From contig NZ_JAATVY010000003.1 of NCBI RefSeq assembly GCF_011947195.1, positions 310,001 to 374,000 on the forward strand: 64,000 nucleotides of DNA, in the 5' to 3' direction. Position 1 is the first letter of the stretch. Every line of letters begins with the position of its first letter. This stretch comes from Planosporangium thailandense (GTDB taxonomy: Bacteria > Actinomycetota > Actinomycetes > Mycobacteriales > Micromonosporaceae). Below the pieces are notes generated by a model. It was not told the origin of the DNA. It saw only the letters and a program-made list of their open reading frames with translations, and did not search any database. Position numbers and translations under genes: made by a program. Of the stretch, positions 16,443 to 26,979 are shown one piece after another.

Positions 16443-18158
16443 TCAGGCGAGGCCGAGCGCCGCGCGGGTCTCGGCGCGCAGCGCCTCCAGCGCGGCCGCT
16501 GCCCGCTGCCGCGCCGCCGGCACGTCACCGTCCGCGGCCGGCTCCACCACCTCGAGGTACGCCTTTAGCTTCGGCTCGGTACCGGACGGGCGCACCACGA
16601 TCCGGGCGGAGCCGGTGCGCAGCACCAGCCCATCGGTTGCCGGAAGAAGGTCGTCCACTCCGGTGACCGGCTGGCCGAGCAGTGACGCGGGCGGCCGGGC
16701 GCGGATCGCGCGCATCATCGTGGCGATCCTGCTCAGATCGTCCACGCGCACCGACACCTGGTCGGTGGCGTGCACGCCGAACTCGGCGGCCAACTCGTCG
16801 AGGCGGTCGAGCAGCGTACGGCCCTCCGCCTTGAGGCCGGCGGCCAGTTCGCACACGGCCAGCGCGGCCGTGATGCCGTCCTTGTCCCGGACGTGCCCGG
16901 GCGCCACGCAGTAACCGAGCGCCTCCTCGTACCCGTACACCAGGGGCGCGTCGCCGGCCGTCGCGCGGCCCGGCACGTCGGGCACCCCGGCCCGGACGAT
17001 CCACTTGAACCCGGTCAGCGTCTCGCCGTACGGCGCGCCGCGCGCCGCGCACAGCTTTTCCAGCAGCGTGGACGACACGATCGTCGTCGCGTAGCGACCG
17101 CGCACACCGCGGCGCATCAGGTGGTCGGCGAGCAGGATGCCGATCTCGTCGCCGCGCAGCGCCCGCCAGCCACCCGGCGCGCCGGCGTCGGGGACGGCCA
17201 CCGCGCACCGGTCGGCGTCCGGGTCGTTCGCGACGGCCAGGTCGGCGCCGCTCGTACGGGCGAGCGCGACGACGCGGTCCATCGCCCCCGGCTCCTCCGG
17301 GTTGGGGAACGGCACCGTCGGGAAGTCCGGGTCGGGCTCGGCCTGCTCGGCGACGACCAGCGGCGCGGGGAAGCCGGCCGCCGCCATCGCGTCCCCGAGC
17401 ACCCGCGCCCCCACGCCGTGCAGCGGCGTGTACGCGACGACCAGGTCGCGTGGCCCCTGCGGGTCGACCACGGCCGCCGCACCGTCCAGGTAGGACGCGA
17501 CGAGACGGGCGTCGAGGGTCTCGCCGGGGTCGCCCAGCGGGATCCGGGCCGCCGCGCCGACCTCGCGGATGGCCGCTTCGATCTCGGCGTCGGCCGGGGG
17601 TACGAGCTGTGCGCCGTCGCCCCCCGGTCCGCCGGCCGTCGCGCCCAGGTACACCTTGTAACCGTTGTCCTGCGGTGGGTTGTGGCTTGCGGTGACCATC
17701 ACGCCGGCGGCCGCGTCGAGCGCGCGTACGGCATGGGCGAGCACCGGAGTCGGCAGCGGGCCCGGCAGCACGAGCGCCCGCCGTCCGGTCGCCGTCACGA
17801 CCCGCGCCGTCGCCCGCGCGAACGCGTGCGACCGGTGCCGGGCGTCGAACCCGATGACCACGGGGCCCGCCACCTCGCGGCTGTCCAGCCAGCGCGCCAG
17901 GCCCGCGGCGGCCGACAGGACGACGGCGAGGTTCATGCCGTTGGGGCCGGCGCGCAGCGGGCCGCGCAGCCCGGCGGTGCCGAAGCGCAACGGGCCGGCG
18001 AACCGGTCGGCGAGCTCGGCGGCGCTGTCCGGCAGGGAGTCGAGGACGGCCCGCAGCTCGGCCCGGTCGGCCTCGTCGGGGTCGTCGTCGAGCCAGGCCT
18101 GTGCCGCGGAGATCAGCTCGTCAACAGCGCTCATCACGTCGTGGTCCGAGGTCGACAC
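16443..18158 (-). CDS. Phosphomannomutase/phosphoglucomutase
   Basis: A 571-aa alpha-D-phosphohexomutase that shifts phosphate between C1 and C6 of mannose or glucose phosphate. The phosphoserine loop is MVTASHNPPQDNGYK. The metal-binding loop is NDPDADRC, the sugar-specificity loop is YGYEEALGY, and the phosphate-binding end is VRPSGTEPKLKAY. GTG 18158 has GGAG 5 nt upstream; ATG 18134 is also possible. It is the second gene after the kinase gene (21-bp gap) and matches pmmB of mycobacteria. It supplies mannose-1-phosphate for glycans; sugar preference is not certain. Confidence 0.93.
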   Translation of the reverse strand: MSTSDHDVMSAVDELISAAQAWLDDDPDEADRAELRAVLDSLPDSAAELADRFAGPLRFGTAGLRGPLRAGPNGMNLAVVLSAAAGLARWLDSREVAGPVVIGFDARHRSHAFARATARVVTATGRRALVLPGPLPTPVLAHAVRALDAAAGVMVTASHNPPQDNGYKVYLGATAGGPGGDGAQLVPPADAEIEAAIREVGAAARIPLGDPGETLDARLVASYLDGAAAVVDPQGPRDLVVAYTPLHGVGARVLGDAMAAAGFPAPLVVAEQAEPDPDFPTVPFPNPEEPGAMDRVVALARTSGADLAVANDPDADRCAVAVPDAGAPGGWRALRGDEIGILLADHLMRRGVRGRYATTIVSSTLLEKLCAARGAPYGETLTGFKWIVRAGVPDVPGRATAGDAPLVYGYEEALGYCVAPGHVRDKDGITAALAVCELAAGLKAEGRTLLDRLDELAAEFGVHATDQVSVRVDDLSRIATMMRAIRARPPASLLGQPVTGVDDLLPATDGLVLRTGSARIVVRPSGTEPKLKAYLEVVEPAADGDVPAARQRAAAALEALRAETRAALGLA

Positions 18159-18179
18159 CTGTGCTCCATCCCCGGCCGG

Positions 18180-20414
18180 TCAGGTGACGAGCCGGAACGA
18201 CCGGGCCAGCTCGTCGTCGATCTTCTTGCTGTCGGCGAAGTCCGCCGCGGGTACGGACAGCGTCACCTGGTAGGCCAGCCCCTTGACCACGATCGCGCTC
18301 CACCGCCCGTGCCGCTGCGCCTTTCCGGGCGGGCTGCAGGTGTACTCGAACGCGGCGCCGTCGAACCCGGCCAGCGTGGTGTCGGCGAGCTTGACCTGCT
18401 GGAAGCCCGGGCAGCCGCCGCCGGGGCTCTGGAACCGGCGGGCGGCCGCTTCGAGCACGGCCCGGCCGGTCGGCTGGCTGGTCGTCTCGACGTTGACGCG
18501 CACCCACCGATCCGGGTTGGCGGGGTCGACGAAGTCCATGTACGTGCCCGTCTTCGGCGGTGTCTGCCGCCAGCCCTGCGGCACGTTGACCACGACCCCC
18601 TTCGGGTCGCGGTACTCCTGTACCGGGATCAGCGGCTTGTCGGCGGCGGCGGACTGCTTCGCCGCCGGCTGCTGCCCGCTCGAACCCCCCATCGAGGTGC
18701 CGACGACGATGCCCAGCAGCAGCACCCCCACGACCGCGCCGGCGACCACGGCGGTGCGTCCCTTCGGTGGCAGGCCCCGGAACGTCGTCACCGCCCGGTC
18801 GGAGGCCTGGCGGACGCCGGACGCGGCGCTGGCGAGCAGCGCGGCGGCTCGGCGCGAGGAGGCCTCGGCTTTCGGGGCGCCGTTGCGCGGCGCGCGGCCG
18901 GAGCCGACCGGGCTGCCGTTGCGCGGCGCGCGGCCGGAGCCGACCGGGCTGCCGTAGACGTTGCCGGCCGGCGGCGGGAACTCGTCGGTCTCCGGCAGCG
19001 GCACTCGGCCGCGAAGGACGGCGGTCCGCTCGGCGGCGGCGGGATCGGTGGCCGGGTCGGCGGCCGACTCTGTGGCGGAGCGCTGGGTCGGTGGGCGCGA
19101 CGCCGTGGTCTGCCGGCGCCGGATCGCTCCGCTCACGCTCTCGCCGGGCGCCAGCATGGCGCGGCCGCCGATCTGCCCGCCGACGTTCACGGTCGGCGGG
19201 GTGTACGGCGCCGGCCGGACGACCGCGTACGGGTCGGTGTGGTGCGCCGGCGCGGCGCTGGCCAGGGCGCCGACGAGCAGCTCGCGCAGCACGGCGCGGG
19301 CGCGGGGCACGTCCCAGCGGCGGGCCGGGTCCTTCTCCAGCAGCCCCTGCAGGACGCCGGACAGGGCGCCCGCGCGCACCGAGGGCGCCGGCTGCTCCTC
19401 GACGACGGCGCGCATCGTCTCGATCGGGTCCGGCTTGTCGAACGGCGGGCGGCCCTCGACCGCCGTGTACAGGGTGACGCCGAGCGAGAACAGGTCGCTG
19501 GGCGGGCCGAACGGCGCCCCGATCGCCCGTTCCGGCGAGATGAAGTGCGGGGAGCCGAGGACCATGCCGGGCGTGGTGAGCTGGCTGTCGGACGGCATCC
19601 GCGCCACCCCGAAGTCGGTGAGGACGCACCGGCCGTCGTTGCAGATCAGCACGTTGGCGGGCTTGACGTCGCGGTGCAGCACCCCCGCGGCGTGCGCCAT
19701 CTCGAGCGCGCCGAGCAGCGCGATGCCGATCTTCGCGACGGCCCGTGGCGCGAGCGGGCCGTCCTCCACGATGATCTCGGCGAGGCTGCGGGCCTGCAGC
19801 AGCTCCATGACGATCCACGGCCGGCCACCGTCGGTCACCACGTCGTAGACCTGCACGACGGCGGGGTGCGACAGCGCGGCCGCGGCCCGCGCCTCGCGCA
19901 GGGTCCGCTGGTACATCGCGTCGCGGTCGCTGGCGGCCATGCCCTGCGGCAGCAGGACCTCCTTCACCGCGACGTCGCGGCGCAGCAGGGAGTCGGTCGC
20001 GCGCCACACGGTGCCCATGCCGCCGTGGCCGATCGCGGCGCGCAGCGTGTACCGGGAACCGATCATCATGCCGGGGGCGCCCCGGACGCCGGTGGACGCG
20101 TCGGCGACGGCCGGTGTCACCGGCGCCGACGGTTGCGCCTGGGTGCGTTCGCTGTCGTCGTGCCGCGGCCGCATGCCGGCACCAGCCGAAGGCTGCGCCT
20201 GGGTGCGGTCACCGGTCTCCGCCTGCGCCTGCGGGAGGTCACCGGTCGCCGGCCGCGCCTGGGTGCGGTCCTCGGCGGCTGGAGGCCGGTCCGCCGCAAG
20301 GTCCAGCGCCGTTGTTTCGCCACCCGGGTCCTGGCCGCTCAAAGGGCTGATGGACGCCGTGGAGCCGGATGGTGGGACGGGTTCGCCGTGCCACGTCGGG
20401 AGCTGAGTCGTCAC
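18180..20414 (-). CDS. Membrane Ser/Thr protein kinase 1
   Basis: A ~744-aa Hanks-type kinase. After a Gln/Ala-rich N-terminus comes the kinase domain, with GHGGMGTVW (P-loop), VAVKEV (Lys), HRDVKPANV (catalytic loop), LTDFGVARM (DFG) and SPERAIG. A Pro/Arg-rich juxtamembrane region with two perfect 36-bp repeats follows, then one membrane helix (VVAGAVVGVLLLGIVVG). The external C-terminal domain (~150 aa) begins around VNVPQGWRQ. Its layout resembles the second kinase at 43.6 kb. GTG 20414 is preferred; TTG 20423 also lies in frame, and TACGGT lies just upstream. It is probably co-transcribed with the mutase gene. Ligand and targets are unknown. Confidence 0.92.
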   Translation of the reverse strand: MTTQLPTWHGEPVPPSGSTASISPLSGQDPGGETTALDLAADRPPAAEDRTQARPATGDLPQAQAETGDRTQAQPSAGAGMRPRHDDSERTQAQPSAPVTPAVADASTGVRGAPGMMIGSRYTLRAAIGHGGMGTVWRATDSLLRRDVAVKEVLLPQGMAASDRDAMYQRTLREARAAAALSHPAVVQVYDVVTDGGRPWIVMELLQARSLAEIIVEDGPLAPRAVAKIGIALLGALEMAHAAGVLHRDVKPANVLICNDGRCVLTDFGVARMPSDSQLTTPGMVLGSPHFISPERAIGAPFGPPSDLFSLGVTLYTAVEGRPPFDKPDPIETMRAVVEEQPAPSVRAGALSGVLQGLLEKDPARRWDVPRARAVLRELLVGALASAAPAHHTDPYAVVRPAPYTPPTVNVGGQIGGRAMLAPGESVSGAIRRRQTTASRPPTQRSATESAADPATDPAAAERTAVLRGRVPLPETDEFPPPAGNVYGSPVGSGRAPRNGSPVGSGRAPRNGAPKAEASSRRAAALLASAASGVRQASDRAVTTFRGLPPKGRTAVVAGAVVGVLLLGIVVGTSMGGSSGQQPAAKQSAAADKPLIPVQEYRDPKGVVVNVPQGWRQTPPKTGTYMDFVDPANPDRWVRVNVETTSQPTGRAVLEAAARRFQSPGGGCPGFQQVKLADTTLAGFDGAAFEYTCSPPGKAQRHGRWSAIVVKGLAYQVTLSVPAADFADSKKIDDELARSFRLVT
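18880..18951 (-). repeat. Two perfect 36-bp tandem repeats in kinase 1
   Basis: A 36-bp unit is repeated exactly, in frame, giving the peptide GSPVGSGRAPRN twice in the juxtamembrane region of the kinase. Confidence 0.93.
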
Positions 20415-20653
20415 TGGCTTCAAACCGTAGTTCCGCCGTCGGTGTCAGATCGGGACTGTGCGGGAGCGGCCGGCGGGAATAGGATCTTCCGGCCAACCTC
20501 CATATCTTGCCGGTTGGCCCGGTGGCAGGGGAAGTCTGACCGGCGGATGCGCCCGAGATTGTGCACTCATCGTGACCGATGGCGGCCGTTGTGCGCTATC
20601 CCTCACGGTACGGGCGCGGCGCGCTCCTTAACGTGCGCTTACCATCAGCGGGT

Positions 20654-22234
<1,581 letters not shown>

Positions 22235-22241
22235 TCTCCGC

Positions 22242-22296
22242 GCCCCGCCCCCGCCCCCCGCCCCCCCGGCCCCCGCCCCCCGGCCCCCGGCGCCCC
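22242..22296. repeat. C-rich low-complexity tract (G-rich on the minus strand)
   Basis: About 55 bp made almost wholly of C runs of 4-7 separated by single G or GG. On the minus strand this is a series of G runs that fits G-quadruplex motifs. It lies between the mutase gene and a long palindrome. Confidence 0.85.
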
Positions 22297-22298
22297 AA

Positions 22299-22372
22299 GA
22301 TCCACGCAATGTTGCACACATTGCGGCCTTGACGCGGCACGAGACGGCAATGTGTGCAACATTGCGCGGATC
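22299..22372. terminator. Long intergenic palindrome with 26-bp arms
   Basis: The arms 22299-22324 and 22347-22372 are complementary over 26 bp with a single mismatch; the core is caatgttgcacacattg. The loop is 22 nt. The right arm reaches the stop codon of the minus-strand DUF559 gene. Likely a bidirectional terminator for convergent genes. Confidence 0.75.
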
Positions 22373-23282
22373 AATGTCCTTCGCGGGCGCGCAGCACGGT
22401 CCGCAGCTCACGGACGAACCCGTCGAAATCGTCGCGTAGGCGCTTGGCCGTCACGTGCAGGACGACCCAGCCGGCCGCGATCATGTCGTTGAGCCGGCGG
22501 CGGTCGGCGTGGATCTGTCCCGGTGACTCCGCGTGCCAGACCCCGTCGTACTCCACCGCGACCCGGTACTCGGGCCAGGCCAGGTCCGTGCGGGCCACGA
22601 AGCGACCGTCCCGTGTGATCACTACCTGCGTCTGGGGACGTGGGATGCCGGCGAGTACCAGCCGCACACGCAGCCGCGACTCCTGGGGTGACGCCGCGCC
22701 CGCGTCGGCCAGCCGCGCGGCGTCCAGCAGCCGCCGCCAGCCGCGTCGGCCGGCCCCGGCCCGGGCATACGCCGTGAGGTCGGGGAGTGCGACCGCCCCA
22801 CGGGCGGCCAGGGCGTCGATCCAGACCACCCGTTCCACCGGGTCGGCGCACCACTGCGCCAGGTCCCAGCAGGTCCGCAAAGGGGTCGTGACGGGTATCC
22901 CATCGAGCAGGTGGGTCTCCGCCGTGTCCAGGTGAGCGACGTGCGTACTCACACGGGCCATCCGGACGCAGGACGTCCGAGGGACGAGGACCTCGACCGG
23001 ATCGGTGGCGGTGACCAGCTCGGCGCCGTACAGGTACGCCGCCGAGCGTCCCGCGACCGCGCCGCCGGGCGGCATGACGAAGCGCGCCACGGCGAGGCAC
23101 CGGTGCCGGTGTGTCAGGGGTACGGCGGCGTCGGCGTAGATGCCGTGGAGCACCTGCTGCCAGGCGCGGCTTCGCAGGTCGGCGGGGGTGAGCAGGCCGT
23201 CGGCCACGGCGGCGCTGCCGAGGAAGAGGGTGCCGGCGAGGTCGGCCGGGCGTCTCGGAGTACGGGGCACGCGATGGAGCAT
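22371..23282 (-). CDS. DUF559-type protein with an endonuclease-like C-terminus (copy 1)
   Basis: A ~303-aa protein. The N-terminal part (VADGLLTPADLRSRAWQQVL) resembles the winged-helix of AbiEi-like proteins. The middle has GRSAAYLYGAELV and IPVTTPLRTCWDLA. The C-terminal DUF559 region (VARTDLAWPEYRVAVEYDG, then VVLHVTAKRL) has the spacing of a PD-(D/E)XK nuclease related to Vsr. The start is set at ATG 23282, aligning with the paralogue at 47.4 kb; no Shine-Dalgarno is present. A perfect TTATCCACA lies 40 bp upstream. Such proteins are common singletons in actinobacteria; function unproven. Confidence 0.82.
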   Translation of the reverse strand: MLHRVPRTPRRPADLAGTLFLGSAAVADGLLTPADLRSRAWQQVLHGIYADAAVPLTHRHRCLAVARFVMPPGGAVAGRSAAYLYGAELVTATDPVEVLVPRTSCVRMARVSTHVAHLDTAETHLLDGIPVTTPLRTCWDLAQWCADPVERVVWIDALAARGAVALPDLTAYARAGAGRRGWRRLLDAARLADAGAASPQESRLRVRLVLAGIPRPQTQVVITRDGRFVARTDLAWPEYRVAVEYDGVWHAESPGQIHADRRRLNDMIAAGWVVLHVTAKRLRDDFDGFVRELRTVLRAREGH

Positions 23283-23322
23283 GGTGCGGGTCGGCCGGCT
23301 CGCGCTGCCCTGCCGGCGCGCC

Positions 23323-23331
23323 TGTGGATAA
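23323..23331 (-). promoter_or_regulatory. DnaA-box-like TTATCCACA upstream of DUF559 copy 1
   Basis: A perfect TTATCCACA, followed by GGC, lies 40 bp before the start of the DUF559 gene. The same string precedes the second DUF559 gene. It is isolated, so it is not an origin; it may be a conserved regulatory or recognition sequence. Confidence 0.45.
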
Positions 23332-23480
23332 CCGTCGCTGAGACATCGAGCAATGGCAGAACTCGCAGTAGGTGTCTGGAGTGATGAAGCGGGCAATTGC
23401 CTGGGTATCACCCTTCGAACGGGGCGGATTTCCAGGAAGGTGACGAAAGGCCGAACCGTCCGGTGTTTGGAGCCGTACCT

Positions 23481-23530
23481 ATGGGCAAGAAGAGCGGAGC
23501 TTAGCTCCAGACATCCGCGATCTTGCCCAT
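23481..23530. repeat. Intergenic palindrome (atgggcaaga / tcttgcccat)
   Basis: Perfect 10-bp outer arms enclose a second hairpin (ggagc-tta-gctcc) and further partial pairing (gcgga / tccgc). The right side contains GATCTTG, as do the palindromes at 22.3, 41.5 and 59.5 kb. Confidence 0.65.
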
Positions 23531-23622
23531 TCCGGCAGGCGGGTGAAAGGCGGTGACGGATGTTTCACGCGGTCGGCACGCCAAAAGTAGTGCCAGCCCG
23601 GATCCGTCCCGATCACGCTCTG

Positions 23623-23652
23623 TTGACCTATAGCGGCTCTGCTGGGTAAATG
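23623..23652 (+). promoter_or_regulatory. Sigma-70-like promoter for the amidohydrolase
   Basis: TTGACC (23623-23628), an 18-bp spacer, then TAAATG (23647-23652). It would give an ~80-nt leader with a perfect 7-bp hairpin (gtcgtcg / cgacgac, 23654-23674). Confidence 0.5.
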
Positions 23653-23739
23653 CGTCGTCGGAGTGAACGACGACAGTAGTCAACCCTAATCGCTCCGTGA
23701 CTGATTGGGTCGTCACGCGTTGTAGGAGGAGTGGGGCAC

Positions 23740-25191
23740 GTGTCAGCAGCCGAGAGTGCAAATGCGGCGGGTCCGACATCCTCAAACCGCCCCTACCAGG
23801 GCTTTCGTGACGTAGCGCTACGCGGTCGCTACGAGAATGCTGTTGCGCTCCGTCACAATAACGGGGCTAGGCTGTCCGGGGCGCGCACGGGGCGCGCTGA
23901 TCCATCCGACCGAGATCGAGAACTCACCGTGACGAGTGCGTTGTCGCTGCCACCGGGCAGCCCGCTGACGTCGTCCTGGCCCGAGACGCCGCCCGGGGCT
24001 GATCCGCTGCCGGGCCAGCTCGATCGCTGGCTCGCCTCCCGAGGGGCGGAGCTGGTAGCCGTACGACGCCACATTCACGCACATCCAGAGCTTTCCGGTC
24101 AGGAGTTCGAGACCGCCGCTCTGATTGCGCGCGAACTGACGGCCGCCGGGCTTTCCCCGCGCCTGCTACCCAAGGGCAACGGCGTCATGTGTGACATCGG
24201 CCACGGCGACCGGGTGATCGCACTGCGCGCCGACATCGACGCCCTGCCGTTGCCCGACACCAAGGACGTGCCCTACCGGTCGACCGTCGACAACGTCTGC
24301 CACGCCTGCGGCCACGACGTGCACACGACCGTGATGCTGGGCGTGGGGCTCGCCCTGGCCCAGCTTGCCAAGCGCGACGAGCTGCCCGGCCGGGTCCGGC
24401 TGCTGTTCCAGCCGGCCGAGGAGCGTATGCCGTCGGGCGCCCCTGAGGTGATCGCCGCCGGGGGCCTCAAGGACGTGGCCGCCATCTTCGCGCTGCACTG
24501 CGCTCCGCTGCTGCCGACCGGCCTGGTCGGCGTCCGGTCCGGCCCGTTCACGGCGGCGGCGGACAAGGTGGAGGTCAAGCTCACCGGGCGCGGCGGCCAC
24601 ACCGCCCGCCCGCACCTCACCGCCGATCTCGTGCACGCGCTGGGGCGGGTCGTCGTCGACGTGCCGTCCCTGCTGGACCGGCGGGTCGACCCGCGCGCCG
24701 GCGTGTCGATGGTCTTCGGCTCGGTCCGCGCCGGCGAGGCGGCCAACGCGATCCCGATCGAGGGGTACGCCCGGGCCACCGTCCGGGTGCTCAACCGCGA
24801 CGCCTGGCGTGAGGTGCCCGAGCTGATCACGAAGCTCATCCATGACGTGGTCGCCGGCACTGGCGCCGAGGCGGAGGTGACCTACACCCGGGGCGTGCCG
24901 CCGGTGGTCAACGACCGGCTCGCCACGGCCATCATCGCCGGCGCCGCCGGCGCCGCTCTCGGCCCCGACCGGGTGGTCGAGGCCGAGATCAGCATGGGCG
25001 GCGAGGACTTCGCGTTCTACCTCGAGCAGGTGCCCGGAGCGATGATCCGTCTCGGTTGCGGCATTCCCGGCTCCGACGTCAAGTTCGACATACACCAGTC
25101 GGCCTTCGACGTCGACGAACGGGCCATCGGCTACGGCGTACGGGTCATGGTGCACACGGCGCTGGCCGCGCTGTCCGCCGGAGCCTTCTGA
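23740..25191 (+). CDS. M20-family amidohydrolase
   Basis: A 483-aa cytosolic metallopeptidase of the M20D type (N-acyl-amino-acid amidohydrolase/carboxypeptidase group), like mycobacterial AmiA1/AmiB1. Metal ligands and catalytic residues sit in RRHIHAHPELSGQE, CHACGHDVHTTVMLG, LFQPAEERMPSG, GRGGHTARPH and MGGEDFAFYLEQ. GTG 23740 has AGGAGG 10 nt upstream. GTG 23930 (VTSALSLPPG) is a plausible alternative, since the first ~60 residues are atypical and may be leader. The substrate cannot be deduced. It is followed by a 9-bp tandem repeat before a convergent gene. Confidence 0.88.
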   Translation: MSAAESANAAGPTSSNRPYQGFRDVALRGRYENAVALRHNNGARLSGARTGRADPSDRDRELTVTSALSLPPGSPLTSSWPETPPGADPLPGQLDRWLASRGAELVAVRRHIHAHPELSGQEFETAALIARELTAAGLSPRLLPKGNGVMCDIGHGDRVIALRADIDALPLPDTKDVPYRSTVDNVCHACGHDVHTTVMLGVGLALAQLAKRDELPGRVRLLFQPAEERMPSGAPEVIAAGGLKDVAAIFALHCAPLLPTGLVGVRSGPFTAAADKVEVKLTGRGGHTARPHLTADLVHALGRVVVDVPSLLDRRVDPRAGVSMVFGSVRAGEAANAIPIEGYARATVRVLNRDAWREVPELITKLIHDVVAGTGAEAEVTYTRGVPPVVNDRLATAIIAGAAGAALGPDRVVEAEISMGGEDFAFYLEQVPGAMIRLGCGIPGSDVKFDIHQSAFDVDERAIGYGVRVMVHTALAALSAGAF

Positions 25192-25194
25192 CCC

Positions 25195-25248
25195 CGACGG
25201 CCCCGACGTCCACGACGGCCACGACGTCCACGACGTCCACGACGTCCC
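25195..25248. repeat. Six 9-bp tandem repeats (cgacgtcca type)
   Basis: Six head-to-tail 9-bp units, cgacg(t/g)cc(a/c), fill the gap between the convergent amidohydrolase and DUF4349 genes. They lie outside both coding regions. Confidence 0.9.
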
Positions 25249-25255
25249 CGCCGTC

Positions 25256-26200
25256 TCACTCGGCGGTTCGCGGTCGGGGCCGGCGTAGCCGGCGTACCGC
25301 CCACAGCGCGGCGAGGGCTGGCAGGCCGAGGCCGAGCAGCCAGGGGAGCAGCGCACCGAGCACGGTCAGCAGGATCCGCAGCGAGCCGGCGAAGGCGTGC
25401 CAACCGCGTTCGAAACCGGCGCTGAAGCCGGTTGCGGACCGGTGTGCCGGCGCTTTCGCGGCCGCCTGCGGGCCGAGGATCACCGCGGTGAGCGTGGACA
25501 GCGTCGTGAGGTCGTCGAGCTTGCTCTTGCGGGACTTCAACGACTCCAGATCGGCTTCCCGGCGGGACAGTTCCGACTCCAGCGACACGATGTCGCCGAT
25601 GTTCTGGGCCTTGGCGAGCAGCTCCCGGACCCGGTCGACGCTGGCCTGGCCGGTCGCGATTCGGGCGTTCAGGTCGGTCACCTGGTCGGTTACGTCCTCA
25701 GTGGACAGCTGTCGGCTCTCGTCCCGTCCGTTGGCGCCGAGCTTGCTGACGCCGTCCACGACGCCGGTGAAGCGGGCCGACGGCACCCGCAGGGTCAGCC
25801 GAGCCTGGGAGCGGTCCTTGTCGCTGGTACGGTCGTCGCCCCCCACGAACCCACCGGCGCTCGTGGCGAGCGCGCTCACGTCGGCGGCCGCACGCCCGAC
25901 GTCGGAGACCCGGATCGTGACGGTGCCGGTGAAGATCAGGGCGCGGGAGTCGGTCGCCAGCTGAGCCGGAGGGTCGGCGCCGGGTTTGCCGGCGGTACCT
26001 CCATGCGCCGGCTCTTGTGCCATGGGGCCGGCGCCCGACGCGACGCGGTCGCCGCCGGCTGCGGCCGGTTGCCGCTGGGCGCCGGCGTTCGACGTGCTTC
26101 CGCTGCTGCTGCTCGCCGAGCAGCCGGCAGTGATGACGATGACTGTCGTGGATGCCAGGGCGGCGGCGATGAGCCGCCCTGAGGGGTTCAGGACTGACAT
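25256..26200 (-). CDS. DUF4349 lipoprotein with C-terminal membrane helix
   Basis: A 314-aa envelope protein. Residues ~1-25 form a lipoprotein signal (IAAALASTTVIVITAGC, lipobox TAGC). A Ser/Gly/Ala linker follows, then the DUF4349 domain (LIFTGTVTIRVSDV, SAGGFVGGDD, LTLRVPSARF) and a coiled-coil stretch rich in Leu, Glu and Ser. A membrane helix (ILLTVLGALLPWLLGLGL) and an Arg/Pro tail end it. ATG 26200 is the start; a longer open frame upstream covers the divergent gene and is spurious. Function unknown; related proteins act in envelope stress or sensing. Confidence 0.88.
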   Translation of the reverse strand: MSVLNPSGRLIAAALASTTVIVITAGCSASSSSGSTSNAGAQRQPAAAGGDRVASGAGPMAQEPAHGGTAGKPGADPPAQLATDSRALIFTGTVTIRVSDVGRAAADVSALATSAGGFVGGDDRTSDKDRSQARLTLRVPSARFTGVVDGVSKLGANGRDESRQLSTEDVTDQVTDLNARIATGQASVDRVRELLAKAQNIGDIVSLESELSRREADLESLKSRKSKLDDLTTLSTLTAVILGPQAAAKAPAHRSATGFSAGFERGWHAFAGSLRILLTVLGALLPWLLGLGLPALAALWAVRRLRRPRPRTAE

Positions 26201-26305
26201 GTGGTCTCCCCGGGTAGGGTCACGATCGTCAAGCCCCCGTCCGACGCGCCCGACCTGCCGCCGGGTTCCCGCCGCGGATACCGGTTTCGATGCGAGGAGG
26301 TCACG

Positions 26306-26953
26306 ATGAGGTTGACGAAGTTCTCCCACTCCTGCGTACGCCTTGAGCACGACGGCGGTGTCATCGTGATCGACCCCGGCTCGCTGTCGGAGCGGGAAGC
26401 GCTGGACGGGGTCGACTCGGTATTGATCACTCACGAGCACTTCGACCACCTCAACGTCGACGCGCTCGCCGACGCGCTGGGCAAACGGCCGGCCATCGAG
26501 GTGTACACGCACCCGGACGTGATGGGGAAGCTCGGCGACCTGGCCGACGCGGCCAAGCCGGTCGTTCCCGGTCACGAGTTCACCGCGGCCGGCCTGCGGG
26601 TACGGGCGTACGGGGGCCTGCACGCGATCATCCACCCGGAGCTGCCACGCGTCGCCAACGTCGGGTTCTTCGTCGAGGCGCCGGACGGCGACGGCGGGGT
26701 CTACCACCCCGGCGACTCGTTCGACGTGCCGACCGACGCCCGGGTGGACACGCTGTTCGTACCCGTCGCGGGGCCGTGGCTCAAGCTCGCCGAGGCGGTC
26801 GAGTTCGTCCGCCAGGTGGCGCCCCGACGTGCGTACGCGATGCACGAGGCCGTGCTGAACGAGACCGGGTTCATGGTCACCGACAACAACATGGCCAACC
26901 TGGTGCGCACCGAGTACGCGCGGTTGGAACCGGGGCGTCAGATCGAACTCTAG
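26306..26953 (+). CDS. Metallo-beta-lactamase-fold hydrolase
   Basis: A 215-aa single-domain metallo-hydrolase (UPF0173/UlaG-like group). The metal motif is THEHFDHLN, with LHAIIHPELP, YHPGDSFDV and AMHEAVLNE supplying further ligands. ATG 26306 follows GAGGAGG at 6 nt. Substrate unknown. It is divergent from the DUF4349 gene and just upstream of a coiled-coil protein gene. Confidence 0.9.
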   Translation: MRLTKFSHSCVRLEHDGGVIVIDPGSLSEREALDGVDSVLITHEHFDHLNVDALADALGKRPAIEVYTHPDVMGKLGDLADAAKPVVPGHEFTAAGLRVRAYGGLHAIIHPELPRVANVGFFVEAPDGDGGVYHPGDSFDVPTDARVDTLFVPVAGPWLKLAEAVEFVRQVAPRRAYAMHEAVLNETGFMVTDNNMANLVRTEYARLEPGRQIEL

Positions 26954-26979
26954 GGTCGGCGCTGGGCCAAGATGGGTGG

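Larger units (their letters stand above)
23283..23739. other. 457-bp intergenic region between DUF559 copy 1 and the amidohydrolase
   Basis: It holds the upstream region of the minus-strand DUF559 gene (with TTATCCACA), a palindrome at 23481-23530, a sigma-70-like promoter (TTGACC-18-TAAATG) for the amidohydrolase and a short hairpin in its leader. No coding pattern is apparent. Confidence 0.6.

Noticed and set aside
23323-23331. Replication origin suggested by TTATCCACA
   Set aside because: Only a single box is present, with no cluster, AT-rich unwinding region or dnaA/dnaN genes.
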